From Sulfitobacter sp043557345 (GTDB taxonomy: Bacteria; Pseudomonadota; Alphaproteobacteria; Rhodobacterales; Rhodobacteraceae): a stretch of DNA of 64,000 nt. The notes beneath the pieces were generated by a model. That model did no database searches, was not told the DNA's origin, and worked only from the letters and a program-made list of their open reading frames with translations. The stretch covers positions 62,001 to 126,000 of the forward strand of contig NZ_JBIFFV010000007.1 in the NCBI RefSeq assembly GCF_043557345.1. The letters are read 5' to 3'. Position numbers and translations under genes: made by a program. Positions 1 through 8,808 of the stretch are shown here, in pieces (the first letter of the stretch is position 1; each line of letters begins with the position of its first letter).

Positions 1-671
1 AGCTGCGCGGCCTCGTCGGTCTCATAGGCCTGCCCTACCAAGGCCCGGATCATGGCTTGCGCGTCGCGCGGCCCTGCGGCCAGCGTGTCGGCCAGCATCA
101 GGGCTTCGTCGAGCGCGCGGCCATTGGGGCAAATGCGGTTCACTGCACCCAGTTCAGCAAAGCGCATGGCCATGACCGGGCGGCCCAAGAGGCACATCTC
201 CATCGCCAAGGGGCGCGGCAGCAGCCGGGCGAGTGACGCGGTAAGCCCGGCGTCGGGCACCAGACCGGCCTTGACGTAGGCGGCGGTGAACTGCGCGTCT
301 TCGCAGGCCACGATCATATCGCAGGCCAACGCAAGCGACAGGCCCGCGCCCGCCGCACCGCCTTCGACGGCGGCGATGACCGGCACCGGGCAGGCGCGGA
401 TCGACCGCACCAGATCATGCAGCGCATCGACCCGCTCGCGGCGGACCTCTTCGGTCAGCTTGCGGCGTTCGATCAGCACGTTGAGATCGCCCCCGGCGCA
501 GAAGAACCGCCCCTCGGAGGTCAGGATCACCGCGCGGATGCGCGGCTCCTCGGCCAGCCGCATCGCCTCGGCGATGGCGTCGTAGAGCGCGGGCGTCAGC
601 GCGCCGCGTTTCTCGGCGTTGCCGTTCCAGACGATCAGCCGGTCGCCGCGGTCCTCGATCCTTGCGCTCAT
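1..671 (-). CDS. Enoyl-CoA hydratase/isomerase family protein (partial, 3' end beyond window)
   Basis: Translated by eye from ATG at 671 (start MSARIEDRGD) and open to the window edge, so about 223 residues are visible and the C-terminus is missing. It has the crotonase fold signature: an oxyanion-hole segment FFCAGGDLN and the helix GAAGAGLSLALACD. The two glutamates of classical enoyl-CoA hydratases are not at their usual places: a Leu-Ser pair and a Lys stand there instead. An Asp is present in LVPDAG, as in PaaG-like isomerases and some ring hydrolases. It probably acts on an unusual acyl-CoA in the cytoplasm. Its ATG overlaps the stop of the thioesterase gene (ATGA), so it is the last visible gene of the TRAP/beta-oxidation operon. 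Confidence 0.85.
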   Translation of the reverse strand, partial: MSARIEDRGDRLIVWNGNAEKRGALTPALYDAIAEAMRLAEEPRIRAVILTSEGRFFCAGGDLNVLIERRKLTEEVRRERVDALHDLVRSIRACPVPVIAAVEGGAAGAGLSLALACDMIVACEDAQFTAAYVKAGLVPDAGLTASLARLLPRPLAMEMCLLGRPVMAMRFAELGAVNRICPNGRALDEALMLADTLAAGPRDAQAMIRALVGQAYETDEAAQ

Positions 672-1075
672 GTCTTGGCCCTCTTGAACACGCCGGTGGC
701 GCGCGACAGCAGGCGGCCTTCGGCATCGTGCAACTGCGCCTCGGCGTAGAGAATCTTGAAGCCCCCGCCGGTGACGCGCCCCGTGGCGATGATCCGCCCC
801 TCCCGGACCGCGCCGATGTAATCGGTGGTCAGCGAGAGCGTCAGCATTGGCACGAAAGGCCCGTTCATCGCGCAGTGCCGCGCGCAGGCGAAACCGGCGG
901 CGACGTCAAGCATCAGCGTATGCAGCCCGCCGTGCAGCACGCCCGAGACATTGAGGTGCTGTGGCCCGAGGTCGAGCGTGACGCGGGTGCTGCCATCGGG
1001 GTTCGACAGGTCGGGCTGAAACCCGATCAGCTGTTGAACCCCGCTGGTCGGAGCTTCATGCGGCGGATAGTGCAA
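668..1075 (-). CDS. PaaI-family hotdog acyl-CoA thioesterase
   Basis: About 135 residues with the hotdog-fold core HLNVSGVLHGGLHTLMLD and the later strand LTTDYIGAVREG, matching small PaaI-type acyl-CoA thioesterases, which release CoA from stalled aryl- or acyl-CoA intermediates. The frame has no ATG. I chose TTG at 1075 because a GGAG Shine-Dalgarno (positions 1083-1086 on the minus strand) lies seven bases upstream. A second TTG at 1108 would add 11 residues but lacks such a site. The start overlaps the preceding dehydrogenase by 20 bases and the stop overlaps the next ATG, so it is translationally coupled on both sides. A housekeeping role for the beta-oxidation operon is inferred. Confidence 0.82.
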   Translation of the reverse strand: MHYPPHEAPTSGVQQLIGFQPDLSNPDGSTRVTLDLGPQHLNVSGVLHGGLHTLMLDVAAGFACARHCAMNGPFVPMLTLSLTTDYIGAVREGRIIATGRVTGGGFKILYAEAQLHDAEGRLLSRATGVFKRAKT

Positions 1076-2189
1076 TGAACCGCTCCAGATGATGATCGAC
1101 GTCGCCAAAGCGGTGGTCTGCCATGGTGATGCGCTTGGCGATATGCGCCAGTTCGTACTCCTGCGTCATGGCGATGCCGCCGTGCATCTGGATCGTGTCC
1201 TCCGAGACCAGACGCCCCACCCGGCCCATCAGGTTCTTCGCCGCCGAGACGTGACGCTCGCGGCTTTCGCGGTCGTCCTCCAGATGGCCCGCCGCGTTGA
1301 TCACGGCCGAGCGCGCCTGTTCGAGGTCGATGAGCAGGTCCGCCATGCGGTGCGCCAGCGCCTGGAAGGAGCCGATCGGGCGGCCGAACTGCTTGCGGGT
1401 GCCGAGATACTCGCGCGTCAGGGCGCAGGCGGTCTCCATCGCGCCGAGCGTCTCGGCACAAAGCGCGGCGGTGGCCTTGGCGGTGCGGGTCTCGATGGCC
1501 TCGAATGCCTTGCCCGGCGCGCTCAGACGGGCGCTTTCCGGCAGGGTCACGTCATCGAGTGTCACCTCGGCGGCGCGGCCACCTGCGAGCAGCGCGTAGC
1601 CAGTCACGGTCAAACCCTTGGCATCGGCGGGCACGAGGAAAAGCGAGATGCCATCGCGGTCCCCTGCCTCCCCGCTTTCGCGGGCGGAGACGACGAGCAT
1701 GTCGGCGGCCTCGGCATTGGCCACCACGGCCTTGCGGCCGCTTAGCACGATCTGGTCGCCGTTTTGCGTGGCCGAGGTGGTGACGCGCTCGAGGTCATAG
1801 CGGCTGCCCGGCTCGCCATGGGCGAAGGCCAGTTGCAGCGCGCCGCCGATCAGTTGCTCGATATGCTCCTGCTGTTCTTCGGTCCCGAGGTCGGCGATCA
1901 GCCCCCCGGCCAGCACGGCGCTGTCCAGAAGCGGCTCGACCACACCGGCGCGGCCCAGTTCCTCGAAAACCACGGCGAGGTCGAAACCCGCGCCGCCGAA
2001 ACCGCCCTGCTCTTCGGTGAAGAGCGCGCCGATCACTCCCAACTCGGCCAGACCTTCCCAGATTTCGCTGGAATAGCCGGTGTCGCTCTCGAGGATGCGG
2101 TTGCGAGTCTCGGTGTCGTATTTGTCGCGCAGGAAGCGCCGCAGGCTGTCCTGCAACATCTGGCGTTCTTCAGTCAGGTCAAAATTCAT
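1056..2189 (-). CDS. pimD: Acyl-CoA dehydrogenase, PimD-like small subunit
   Basis: A 377-residue FAD-dependent acyl-CoA dehydrogenase. The N-terminal MNFDLTEERQMLQDSLRRF and the C-terminal domain (TRKQFGRPIGSFQALAHRMA, MHGGIAMTQEYELAHI) match the small subunit of pimeloyl-CoA dehydrogenase-type pairs. Aligned by eye, neither of the two positions used for the catalytic base in this superfamily (the MCAD or the isovaleryl-CoA dehydrogenase position) holds Glu. That fits a structural partner rather than a stand-alone enzyme. It overlaps the upstream dehydrogenase gene by four bases (ATGA), with GGAGG upstream, so the two are coupled. Expected role: dehydrogenation of dicarboxylyl-CoA or similar acyl-CoA, as a heteromer. 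The symbol rests on family resemblance and pairing. Confidence 0.78.
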   Translation of the reverse strand: MNFDLTEERQMLQDSLRRFLRDKYDTETRNRILESDTGYSSEIWEGLAELGVIGALFTEEQGGFGGAGFDLAVVFEELGRAGVVEPLLDSAVLAGGLIADLGTEEQQEHIEQLIGGALQLAFAHGEPGSRYDLERVTTSATQNGDQIVLSGRKAVVANAEAADMLVVSARESGEAGDRDGISLFLVPADAKGLTVTGYALLAGGRAAEVTLDDVTLPESARLSAPGKAFEAIETRTAKATAALCAETLGAMETACALTREYLGTRKQFGRPIGSFQALAHRMADLLIDLEQARSAVINAAGHLEDDRESRERHVSAAKNLMGRVGRLVSEDTIQMHGGIAMTQEYELAHIAKRITMADHRFGDVDHHLERFIALSAA

Positions 2190-3385
2190 TTGCCACCTCC
2201 GAGCATGGTCTTGGCGATGATCTGGCGCTGGATCTCGTTGGAGCCGCCGAAGATCGACAGCTTGCGGTTGTTGAAATATTGCGCGGCCACGGGGCCGGCT
2301 TCATGCGGGTCGGGCAGCGCATCGTTGCTCCCGGCGACCGCTTCGGAGGCAAAGGGCATGGCGTAGACCCCGGCGGCGCGGCGCGCCAGATCATTGATCT
2401 CCTGCCGGATGATCGTGCCTTTGACCTTCAGCATGGAGCTTTCCACGCCCGGCGCCTGCCCTGCGGCGGCTTTCGAGATGATCCGCAGGTTGGTCGTGGC
2501 CATCGCCATCAGGTCGATCTCGGCCTGTGCCACACGGGCGGCGAAATGCGGGTTCTCGATCAGCGGGCGGCCCCCGGCCATCTCGGAGCGAGCGATGCGT
2601 TTGACGGCCTGAAGACCGGCTTGGGAGAAGCCCACGCCCGCGATGTTGGTGCGCTCATGGGTCAGCAGGTACTTGGCGTAGGTCCAACCCTTGTTCTCCT
2701 CGCCGACGAGGTTCTCGGCGGGCACTTTCACGTTGTCGAAGAAGACCTCGTTCACCTCGGCGCCGCCATCCAGCAGGATGATCGGGCGCACGGTGATGCC
2801 CGGCGTTTCCATGTCGATCAGCAGGAAGGAGATGCCCTCTTGCTGCTTCACCTCCTTGTCGGTGCGCACGAGGCAGAAGATCATGTTGGCGTGCTGGCCG
2901 AGCGTGGTCCATGTCTTCTGGCCGTTGACGATGTAATGGTCGCCGTCCTTCACCGCGGTGGTCTTCAGCGAGGCGAGGTCGGAGCCTGCGCCCGGCTCGG
3001 AATAGCCCTGACACCACCAGTCCTCACCCGACAGGATGCGCGGCAGCCAGTAGTCCTGCTGCTCTTTCGAGCCGAACTTCTGCAGCACCGGCGCCAGCAT
3101 CGACAGGCCGAAGGGCACGATGCGCGGCGCGTGGTGGGCGGCCGCCTCTTCCTCGAAAATGTGACGCTGCACGGCGTTCCACGCCGCCCCGCCAAACTCC
3201 TTGGGCCAGTTGGTGGCAAGCCAGCCCTGTTCGTTCAGGATCGCGTGCCAGCGCTCGTGGTCGTCCTTGGTCAGCTCCTGCCCGCGGCGCACCTTCTCGG
3301 AGAGTTCCTTGGGCAGTTTTTCGGCGAGGAATTGACGCACCTCCTCGCGGAAGGCGCGTTCTTCGTCTGTATAGCTCAGGTCCAT
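2186..3385 (-). CDS. pimC: Acyl-CoA dehydrogenase, PimC-like large subunit
   Basis: A 399-residue acyl-CoA dehydrogenase starting MDLSYTDEERAFREEV at ATG 3385. The open frame continues upstream to 3568, but that extension is arginine-rich antisense of the thiolase gene and is not credible. FAD- and substrate-binding motifs are GYSEPGAGSDLASLKT and NGQKTWTTLGQHANM. The MCAD-type base position is Gly (IFGGSNEIQRQ), while THERTNIAG places a Glu at the isovaleryl-CoA dehydrogenase-type position, so this subunit is probably the catalytic one. It follows the thiolase by 11 bases and overlaps the PimD-like gene. In the Rhodopseudomonas palustris pim operon the equivalent pair acts on C7 and longer dicarboxylyl-CoAs; the same use here is inference. 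Confidence 0.8.
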   Translation of the reverse strand: MDLSYTDEERAFREEVRQFLAEKLPKELSEKVRRGQELTKDDHERWHAILNEQGWLATNWPKEFGGAAWNAVQRHIFEEEAAAHHAPRIVPFGLSMLAPVLQKFGSKEQQDYWLPRILSGEDWWCQGYSEPGAGSDLASLKTTAVKDGDHYIVNGQKTWTTLGQHANMIFCLVRTDKEVKQQEGISFLLIDMETPGITVRPIILLDGGAEVNEVFFDNVKVPAENLVGEENKGWTYAKYLLTHERTNIAGVGFSQAGLQAVKRIARSEMAGGRPLIENPHFAARVAQAEIDLMAMATTNLRIISKAAAGQAPGVESSMLKVKGTIIRQEINDLARRAAGVYAMPFASEAVAGSNDALPDPHEAGPVAAQYFNNRKLSIFGGSNEIQRQIIAKTMLGGGK

Positions 3386-3396
3386 ATCGGCCCCCT

Positions 3397-4572
3397 TTAG
3401 TAGATTTCGAAGAGGCCAGCCGCCCCCATGCCGCCGCCGATGCACATCGTGACGACGCCGAGTTTCGCGCCGCGGCGGTGGCCTTCGCGCAGGATATGGC
3501 CGGTCATCCGCGCCCCGGTCATGCCGAAGGGATGGCCGATGGCGATCGAGCCGCCGTTCACGTTGCACTTGTCCGGGTCGATGCCGAGCCGGTCGCGGCA
3601 GTAGAGCGCCTGGCTCGCGAATGCTTCGTTTAACTCCCAGATGTCGATGTCATCGACAGTCAGCCCATGACGTTCCAAGAGGCGTGGCACGGCGAAGACG
3701 GGGCCGATGCCCATCTCGTCGGGTTCGCAGCCCGCGACGGCGAAGCCGCGGAAGGCGCCCATGGCCTGAAGCCCCTGCTGCTCGGCTTGTTTGCTGTCCA
3801 TCAGCACCAAAGCGGCGGCACCGTCGGACAGCTGGCTGGCGTTACCGGCGGTGATAAAGGCCCCCTCGCCGCGCACCGGGGTGAGGCCCGCAAGCCCCTC
3901 CATCGTGGTATTGGGGCGGTTGCATTCGTCGCGGTCCACGGTGACCTCGCGGGTGGAGATCTCCTTGGTCTCCTTGTCCTGCACGCCCATGGTGGTGGTC
4001 ATCGGCACGATCTCATCGTCGAAAAGACCGGCCTCCTGCGCCTTGGCGATGAGCTGCTGGCTGCGCAGACCGTAGGCGTCCTGATCCTCGCGGCTGATAT
4101 TGTAACGTTTGGCCACGATGTCGGCGGTGTCGATCATCGCCATATAGACCTCGGGCTTGTGCTCTTTCAGCCAGGATTCCTTGACCGATTTGACGTCGGG
4201 CTGGATCAGCGAGATGCTCTCCACCCCGCCGGCGACCATCGGGCCCGCGCCCTCCATGCAGATGGCGTTGGCGGCCATGGCAACGGTCTGGAGACCGGAG
4301 GAGCAGAAGCGGTTCACGGTCACGCCCGAGGCGGTGACCGGCAGGCCCGCCCGCAAGGCGATCTGGCGCGCGATGTTCGAGCCGGTGGCCCCCTCGGGGT
4401 AGCCGCAGCCGATCATCACGTCTTCGATGGCGTCGGGGGCGACGCCAGAGCGCTTGACCGCTTCGGCAACGACATGGCCGCCCATGGTGGCGCCGTGGGT
4501 CATGTTGAATGACCCGCGGAAGGATTTGGCCAGCCCGGTGCGGACGGCAGAGACGATGACAGCCTGTTTCAT
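3397..4572 (-). CDS. Acetyl-CoA C-acyltransferase (thiolase)
   Basis: A 391-residue degradative thiolase that cleaves 3-ketoacyl-CoA with CoA to acetyl-CoA and a shortened acyl-CoA. The nucleophilic Cys is in NRFCSSGLQTV (about residue 90), the NEAFASQ motif and the catalytic His in GGSIAIGHPFGMTGAR are present, and the second active-site Cys is in CIGGGMGAAGLF near the C-terminus. All active-site elements are intact. The start ATG overlaps the stop of the upstream bifunctional enzyme gene (ATGA). It occupies the position of pimB in a pim-like operon. FadA-type specificity for ordinary fatty acids cannot be excluded from sequence alone. Confidence 0.93.
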   Translation of the reverse strand: MKQAVIVSAVRTGLAKSFRGSFNMTHGATMGGHVVAEAVKRSGVAPDAIEDVMIGCGYPEGATGSNIARQIALRAGLPVTASGVTVNRFCSSGLQTVAMAANAICMEGAGPMVAGGVESISLIQPDVKSVKESWLKEHKPEVYMAMIDTADIVAKRYNISREDQDAYGLRSQQLIAKAQEAGLFDDEIVPMTTTMGVQDKETKEISTREVTVDRDECNRPNTTMEGLAGLTPVRGEGAFITAGNASQLSDGAAALVLMDSKQAEQQGLQAMGAFRGFAVAGCEPDEMGIGPVFAVPRLLERHGLTVDDIDIWELNEAFASQALYCRDRLGIDPDKCNVNGGSIAIGHPFGMTGARMTGHILREGHRRGAKLGVVTMCIGGGMGAAGLFEIY

Positions 4573-6665
4573 TTGGCAGCTTCCTTGTTCAGATCATCAA
4601 AATTGCGGTTGGTCTTGACCAGTTCGGCCAGCAGCGGCGCGGGTTTCCAGAACCACGGGTCCTGCTCGGCGAAGCCCTCGATCGCCGCCAGCACATTGGG
4701 CAGGCCCTGAATGTCGGCCCATTTCATCGGGCCGCCCCAGTAGCGCGGGAAGCCGTAGCCGAAGAGCAGGGTCATATCGATGTCGAGCGGGCGTTTGGCG
4801 ATGCCCTCTTCCAGCACCTTGGCCGCCTCATTGACCATGGCGCACATGTAGCGGCGCACGATCTCGGCGTCGGTGAAGTCGCGCGGGGTGATGCCGCGCT
4901 CTTTCTGCTCTTCCTCGATCAGGCGGAGCACTTCCGGGTTCGGGGTGCCGCCGCGCTTGCCCTTTTCGTAGATGTAGTAGCCTTCGCCGGTCTTCTGGCC
5001 GAAGTGGCCCTGCTCGCAAAGCCGGTCGATATAGGTTGGCACGCGTTCCTCGGGGTGGCGCGTGGCGGCCTTGCGCTTGCGCGTGGCCCAGCCGATGTCG
5101 AGACCGGCAAGGTCGGCCACGGCAAAGGGGCCCATGGCAAAGCCGAACTTTTCCAGCGCCGCGTCAATCTTGTAGGGGCTGGCGCCGTCCAACACCATAT
5201 GGTCCGCCGCGGTGCGGTAGGTGGCGAGGATGCGGTTGCCGATGAAACCGTCGCAGACGCCGGCGCGGACAGAGACCTTGCCCAGTGCCTTGCCGAGCGC
5301 AAAGCCCGTGGCGACCACGTCTTTCGCGGTCTTGTCGGCGACGACGACCTCGAGCAGTTTCATCACATGGGCGGGCGAGAAGAAGTGCAGCCCGATCACG
5401 TCCTCGGGGCGCTTGGTGCTGGCGGCGATCTCGTTCACGTCCAGATAGGAGGTGTTGGAGGCCAGCACGCAGCCCGGCTTGCAGACCGCGTCGAGCTTGC
5501 CGAAGACCTGCTTTTTCACGTCCATGTCCTCGAACACCGCTTCGACGACCAGATCGACGTTTTTGAGGCTGTCGTATTCGGTGGAAACGGTCAGTGCTTC
5601 GCCGGTGAGGTGATCGAACTTCGCCTGATCGATCTTGCCGCGTTTCAGCGCGCCTTGGAGGTTGCCCGAGATACGCTCATGCGCGGCCTTGGCGGCCTCT
5701 TCCTTCATCTCGATCAGCACGACCGAGAAGCCCGACAGCAGCGCCGCCGTGGCGATGCCCGCGCCCATGGTGCCGCCGCCGATCACGCCGATGGCTTTCA
5801 GATCCCGCGGCTCGACGCCTTTCAACTCGGGGAGGTTGCTGACCGCACGTTCCGAGAAGAAGGCGTGGATCATGCCCTGCCGCTGATCGGTGTTCATCAG
5901 TTCCGAGAAGATGCGGCGCTCGGCCTTCATGCCCTCCTCGAAGGGTTTCTCCACACCTGCCTGCACGGCGCGCACGGCCTCAGCGGGGGAGATCTGGCCG
6001 CGGCCTTTCTTCAGCGTCGCCTCATAGGCGGCGTCCCAGTCGATGGGCGCGGGTGCCGGCATCTCGCAGATTGGACGGCGCTCGGCACCGCTGTCGAGCA
6101 GCTCGCGGACGTAAGCGAGACCAACCTCCTGCGGATCGCCCTCCTCCACCCGGTCGAGGATGCCCATCTCCAGCGCCTGCGGTGCCTTGATGTGGCGGCC
6201 CGTGGTGATGGCATCCAGCGCAGGCTCCACGCCGATCAGGCGCGGCAGACGCTGGGTGCCGCCAGCACCGGGAATGAGGCCAAGGTGCACTTCCGGCAGG
6301 CCGACGCGGGCCGAGGGCTGGGCGATGCGGTAATGCGCCGAAAGCGCCACTTCGAGACCGCCGCCGAGGCTCACGCCATGCATGGAGGCGACGACGAGAA
6401 GCGGCGAGGCTTCGATCCGGTTGCAGAGGTTGGGCAGATGCGGCTCCATCGGCGGTTTGCCGAATTCGGTGATGTCGGCCCCAGCGATGAAGGCACGGCC
6501 CTCGCCCACGATCATCACGGCGCGCACGCCGTCTTCGGCCTCGGCACGGTCCATGCCCTCGGCCAGCCCCTGCCGCACGGCTTGGCTCAGCGCGTTGACG
6601 GGCGGGTTCTGGATGCGCAGCACGACGATGTCGTCGTGGCGGGAATAAGCGATCTTGTCGGTCAT
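4569..6665 (-). CDS. Bifunctional enoyl-CoA hydratase / 3-hydroxyacyl-CoA dehydrogenase (FadJ/PimF-like)
   Basis: A 698-residue multifunctional beta-oxidation protein. Residues 1 to about 190 are a crotonase domain with both catalytic Glu positions in place (GGGLEVALSAHYR and VGLPEVHLGLIPGAGGTQR). From about residue 290 comes the NAD-binding motif GVIGGGTMGAGIATA, then the dehydrogenase active-site region GLHFFSPAHVMKLLEVV and the C-terminal dimerisation domains. It hydrates 2-enoyl-CoA and oxidises the 3-hydroxyacyl-CoA product. It lies 17 bases after the IclR gene with no room for a promoter, so it belongs to the TRAP-regulator transcript. Length is normal for the soluble one-chain FadJ/PimF type. 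Confidence 0.93.
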   Translation of the reverse strand: MTDKIAYSRHDDIVVLRIQNPPVNALSQAVRQGLAEGMDRAEAEDGVRAVMIVGEGRAFIAGADITEFGKPPMEPHLPNLCNRIEASPLLVVASMHGVSLGGGLEVALSAHYRIAQPSARVGLPEVHLGLIPGAGGTQRLPRLIGVEPALDAITTGRHIKAPQALEMGILDRVEEGDPQEVGLAYVRELLDSGAERRPICEMPAPAPIDWDAAYEATLKKGRGQISPAEAVRAVQAGVEKPFEEGMKAERRIFSELMNTDQRQGMIHAFFSERAVSNLPELKGVEPRDLKAIGVIGGGTMGAGIATAALLSGFSVVLIEMKEEAAKAAHERISGNLQGALKRGKIDQAKFDHLTGEALTVSTEYDSLKNVDLVVEAVFEDMDVKKQVFGKLDAVCKPGCVLASNTSYLDVNEIAASTKRPEDVIGLHFFSPAHVMKLLEVVVADKTAKDVVATGFALGKALGKVSVRAGVCDGFIGNRILATYRTAADHMVLDGASPYKIDAALEKFGFAMGPFAVADLAGLDIGWATRKRKAATRHPEERVPTYIDRLCEQGHFGQKTGEGYYIYEKGKRGGTPNPEVLRLIEEEQKERGITPRDFTDAEIVRRYMCAMVNEAAKVLEEGIAKRPLDIDMTLLFGYGFPRYWGGPMKWADIQGLPNVLAAIEGFAEQDPWFWKPAPLLAELVKTNRNFDDLNKEAAK

Positions 6666-6682
6666 GTGATGTCTCCTTGTCT

Positions 6683-7471
6683 TTATCCGCGCCGTGACAG
6701 GGCGGGCGCCCGTCCGGTGCGTTGTTCGATGCCGCTGACCACGTCGCGCAGGGCTGGCCCCACTTGTGACAGAATGCGGTCGTCGGGCAAGTCGGCGGGC
6801 AGCGCGCCGCAGCTAAAGGACACCGGCTCTCCGAATTCACCGGCGTAATAGGGCACGCTGACCGCGTTTACATTGCGGGCATAGCGGGTGTCGGGCGGGG
6901 CCAGCACGAAGCCCTGCGCCAGCAGTTGCTCATAGCCCTCGCGGCGGAAATTGCGCAGCCGGTCATCGGGTTCCAGCGCTTCGAAACGGTCTTCGTCGAG
7001 ACTGGCCAGCGTGGCCAGACCCGAGGAGGAGCCATAGACCGGGATGCGATGCCCCGGCTCCAGCCAGATGGTCGAAGCGGTGCGCGGGCGCCAAGTGCGC
7101 ACCAGCATCATCCGGTCGCCATCGCGCACGGCGATCAACGCCAGCGTGCCGGTCTCATCCGCCAGTTCCTGCATCGCATCCGACGCCATATCCACGAAGC
7201 TCACCGCGACAGAGGCGACGGAGCCGAGCGCAATCGCCGCAGGCCCAAGCCGAAACTTGTCGTTGCGCCCACCATGGGCCAGATACCCCAACTCGCACAG
7301 CGTATAGGTCAGCCGCGACACGGTGGGTTTCGGCAGCCCCGTCCGCTCGGCGATCTGGGCATGGCTCAGCCCGCTGTCGCTGGCGCGAAAGGCCCGCAGA
7401 ATGCCAAGCCCCCGCGCCAGCGTATTGGCGAACTTACGGTCCGTGCCTGTATCGGATGCCGCCTGATTCAT
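6683..7471 (-). CDS. IclR-family transcriptional regulator
   Basis: A 262-residue IclR regulator: winged helix-turn-helix at about residues 20-75 (LSHAQIAERTGLPKPTVSRLTYTL) and a C-terminal effector-binding domain containing GHRIPVYGSSSGLATLAS. Its ATG overlaps the stop of the TRAP large permease gene (ATGA), and fadJ-like follows 17 bases later. The regulator is therefore embedded in the middle of the operon it probably controls, not divergent from it. The effector is expected to be the transported acid or its CoA ester. The likely operator lies upstream of the first gene, around 10445-10474. Whether it represses or activates cannot be read from sequence. Confidence 0.93.
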   Translation of the reverse strand: MNQAASDTGTDRKFANTLARGLGILRAFRASDSGLSHAQIAERTGLPKPTVSRLTYTLCELGYLAHGGRNDKFRLGPAAIALGSVASVAVSFVDMASDAMQELADETGTLALIAVRDGDRMMLVRTWRPRTASTIWLEPGHRIPVYGSSSGLATLASLDEDRFEALEPDDRLRNFRREGYEQLLAQGFVLAPPDTRYARNVNAVSVPYYAGEFGEPVSFSCGALPADLPDDRILSQVGPALRDVVSGIEQRTGRAPALSRRG

Positions 7472-8808
7472 CGCGCCGCCATCGGGATCAAAAGCGAGAT
7501 CATCGGGAAGGACATGATCAGGATCAGCACGATCACGTCGACGCTAAGAAAGCGCGTGATCCCGGCAAAGATCTTGTCGATCGGCGCTTCGCGCCCCACC
7601 ACATTGGCAATGACGAAGACGTTGAGGCCGACCGGCGGGGTGATCAGGCCGATCTCCAACAGCTTGATGACCACGACGCCGAACCAGATCAGGTTCAGAT
7701 CATAGCTTTCCACCAGCGGGATCATCAGCGGCAGGGTCAGCACCATGATGCCGATAGGGTCGAGGAACATGCCGAGCAGAAGATAGATCAGCGCGATGCA
7801 GAGCATCAGCACCACCAGCGACAACTGCGCGTCAGAGACGAAGCCCACGATGGTGCCCGCGACGCCGGTGAGCGCCACGAAGGCCACGAAGATCTTGGCC
7901 GAGGCGGCGATGAGGAAAATGGCAGAGGTCTGCACGCAGGTTTCCTTGACCGCGGCCCAAAGACCGGCCCAATCGAGTTTCTTCTGCGCAAAGCCGATCA
8001 GCGTGGCCGAGACGACGCAGACGGCGGCGGCCTCGGTCGCGGTGAAGATGCCGCCGTAGATCCCGCCGATGATAAGGACGAACAGAAGGATCGCAGGCCA
8101 GCTTTCAAGCGCTGCGGTCCAACGCTCCCCCGCGCTGTAGCGCTGGTCGGTCGAGGGGGCGACCGACGGATCGCGCCAGACCCAGAGGGCGATGACCAGC
8201 ACGAAGCCCGCCAGCGTCAACAGCCCCGGCAAGACACCGGCGAGGAAAAGCGCGGAAATCGAAGTCTCGGTAAAGATACCGTAGATGATAAAGAGCACCG
8301 ACGGCGGAATGAGCGAGCCCAGCGTGCCCCCCGCCGCGACCGAGGCGGTGGCGAGGCGCGGGTCATAGCCCATGCGCAGCATCTCGGGGGTGCAGATCTT
8401 GCCCATGGTCGAGGCGCAGGCGATGGACGAGCCGGTGATCGCGGAAAACCCGCCGCAGCCCATGACCGAGGCCATGGCGACCCCGCCCGGCAACTTGGTC
8501 AGCCAGACCTTGGCGGCGTGGTAGATCTTGGTCGTGATGTCGGCGCGATAGGCGATATGCCCAAGCGCCACGAAGAGCGGGATCATCGACAGGTCGTAGG
8601 AGTGAATAAGGTCGAAGGAATTCGAGAACACCATCGAGGTGGTCGCCTTGATCGCGCGTTCGGGCATGAAGGTGCCGGTGCGGAAGGCGAAGATGAAGAA
8701 GGTGGCGACGGTCGCGACCGAGGCCAGCGTGAAGGCGATCGGCACCCGCAGGGCCAGCATGATCAGCACCGCGGCAAAGGCGATCATCCCGATGGTCGAG
8801 GCATCCAT
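7468..8808 (-). CDS. dctM: TRAP transporter large permease (DctM)
   Basis: A 446-residue, very hydrophobic protein of the DctM family with about 12 membrane segments. Family motifs include MGCGGFSAITGSSIACAST and GTLGSLIPPSVLFIIYG. It forms the sodium-driven translocation subunit in the inner membrane, working with the small permease and the periplasmic binding protein encoded just upstream. The start overlaps the small-permease stop by one base (TAATG), a tight coupling expected for membrane partners. It overlaps the IclR gene at its 3' end. The substrate is probably an organic acid feeding the downstream beta-oxidation genes. Confidence 0.95.
   Translation of the reverse strand: MDASTIGMIAFAAVLIMLALRVPIAFTLASVATVATFFIFAFRTGTFMPERAIKATTSMVFSNSFDLIHSYDLSMIPLFVALGHIAYRADITTKIYHAAKVWLTKLPGGVAMASVMGCGGFSAITGSSIACASTMGKICTPEMLRMGYDPRLATASVAAGGTLGSLIPPSVLFIIYGIFTETSISALFLAGVLPGLLTLAGFVLVIALWVWRDPSVAPSTDQRYSAGERWTAALESWPAILLFVLIIGGIYGGIFTATEAAAVCVVSATLIGFAQKKLDWAGLWAAVKETCVQTSAIFLIAASAKIFVAFVALTGVAGTIVGFVSDAQLSLVVLMLCIALIYLLLGMFLDPIGIMVLTLPLMIPLVESYDLNLIWFGVVVIKLLEIGLITPPVGLNVFVIANVVGREAPIDKIFAGITRFLSVDVIVLILIMSFPMISLLIPMAAR

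Noticed and set aside
3386..3568. N-terminal extension of the PimC-like dehydrogenase
   Set aside because: The extra 61 residues are Arg/Pro/His-rich antisense of the thiolase gene; family similarity begins at MDLSYTDEE.
5004..6848. A 614-codon plus-strand open frame
   Set aside because: Antisense shadow of the FadJ-like gene; composition is not protein-like.
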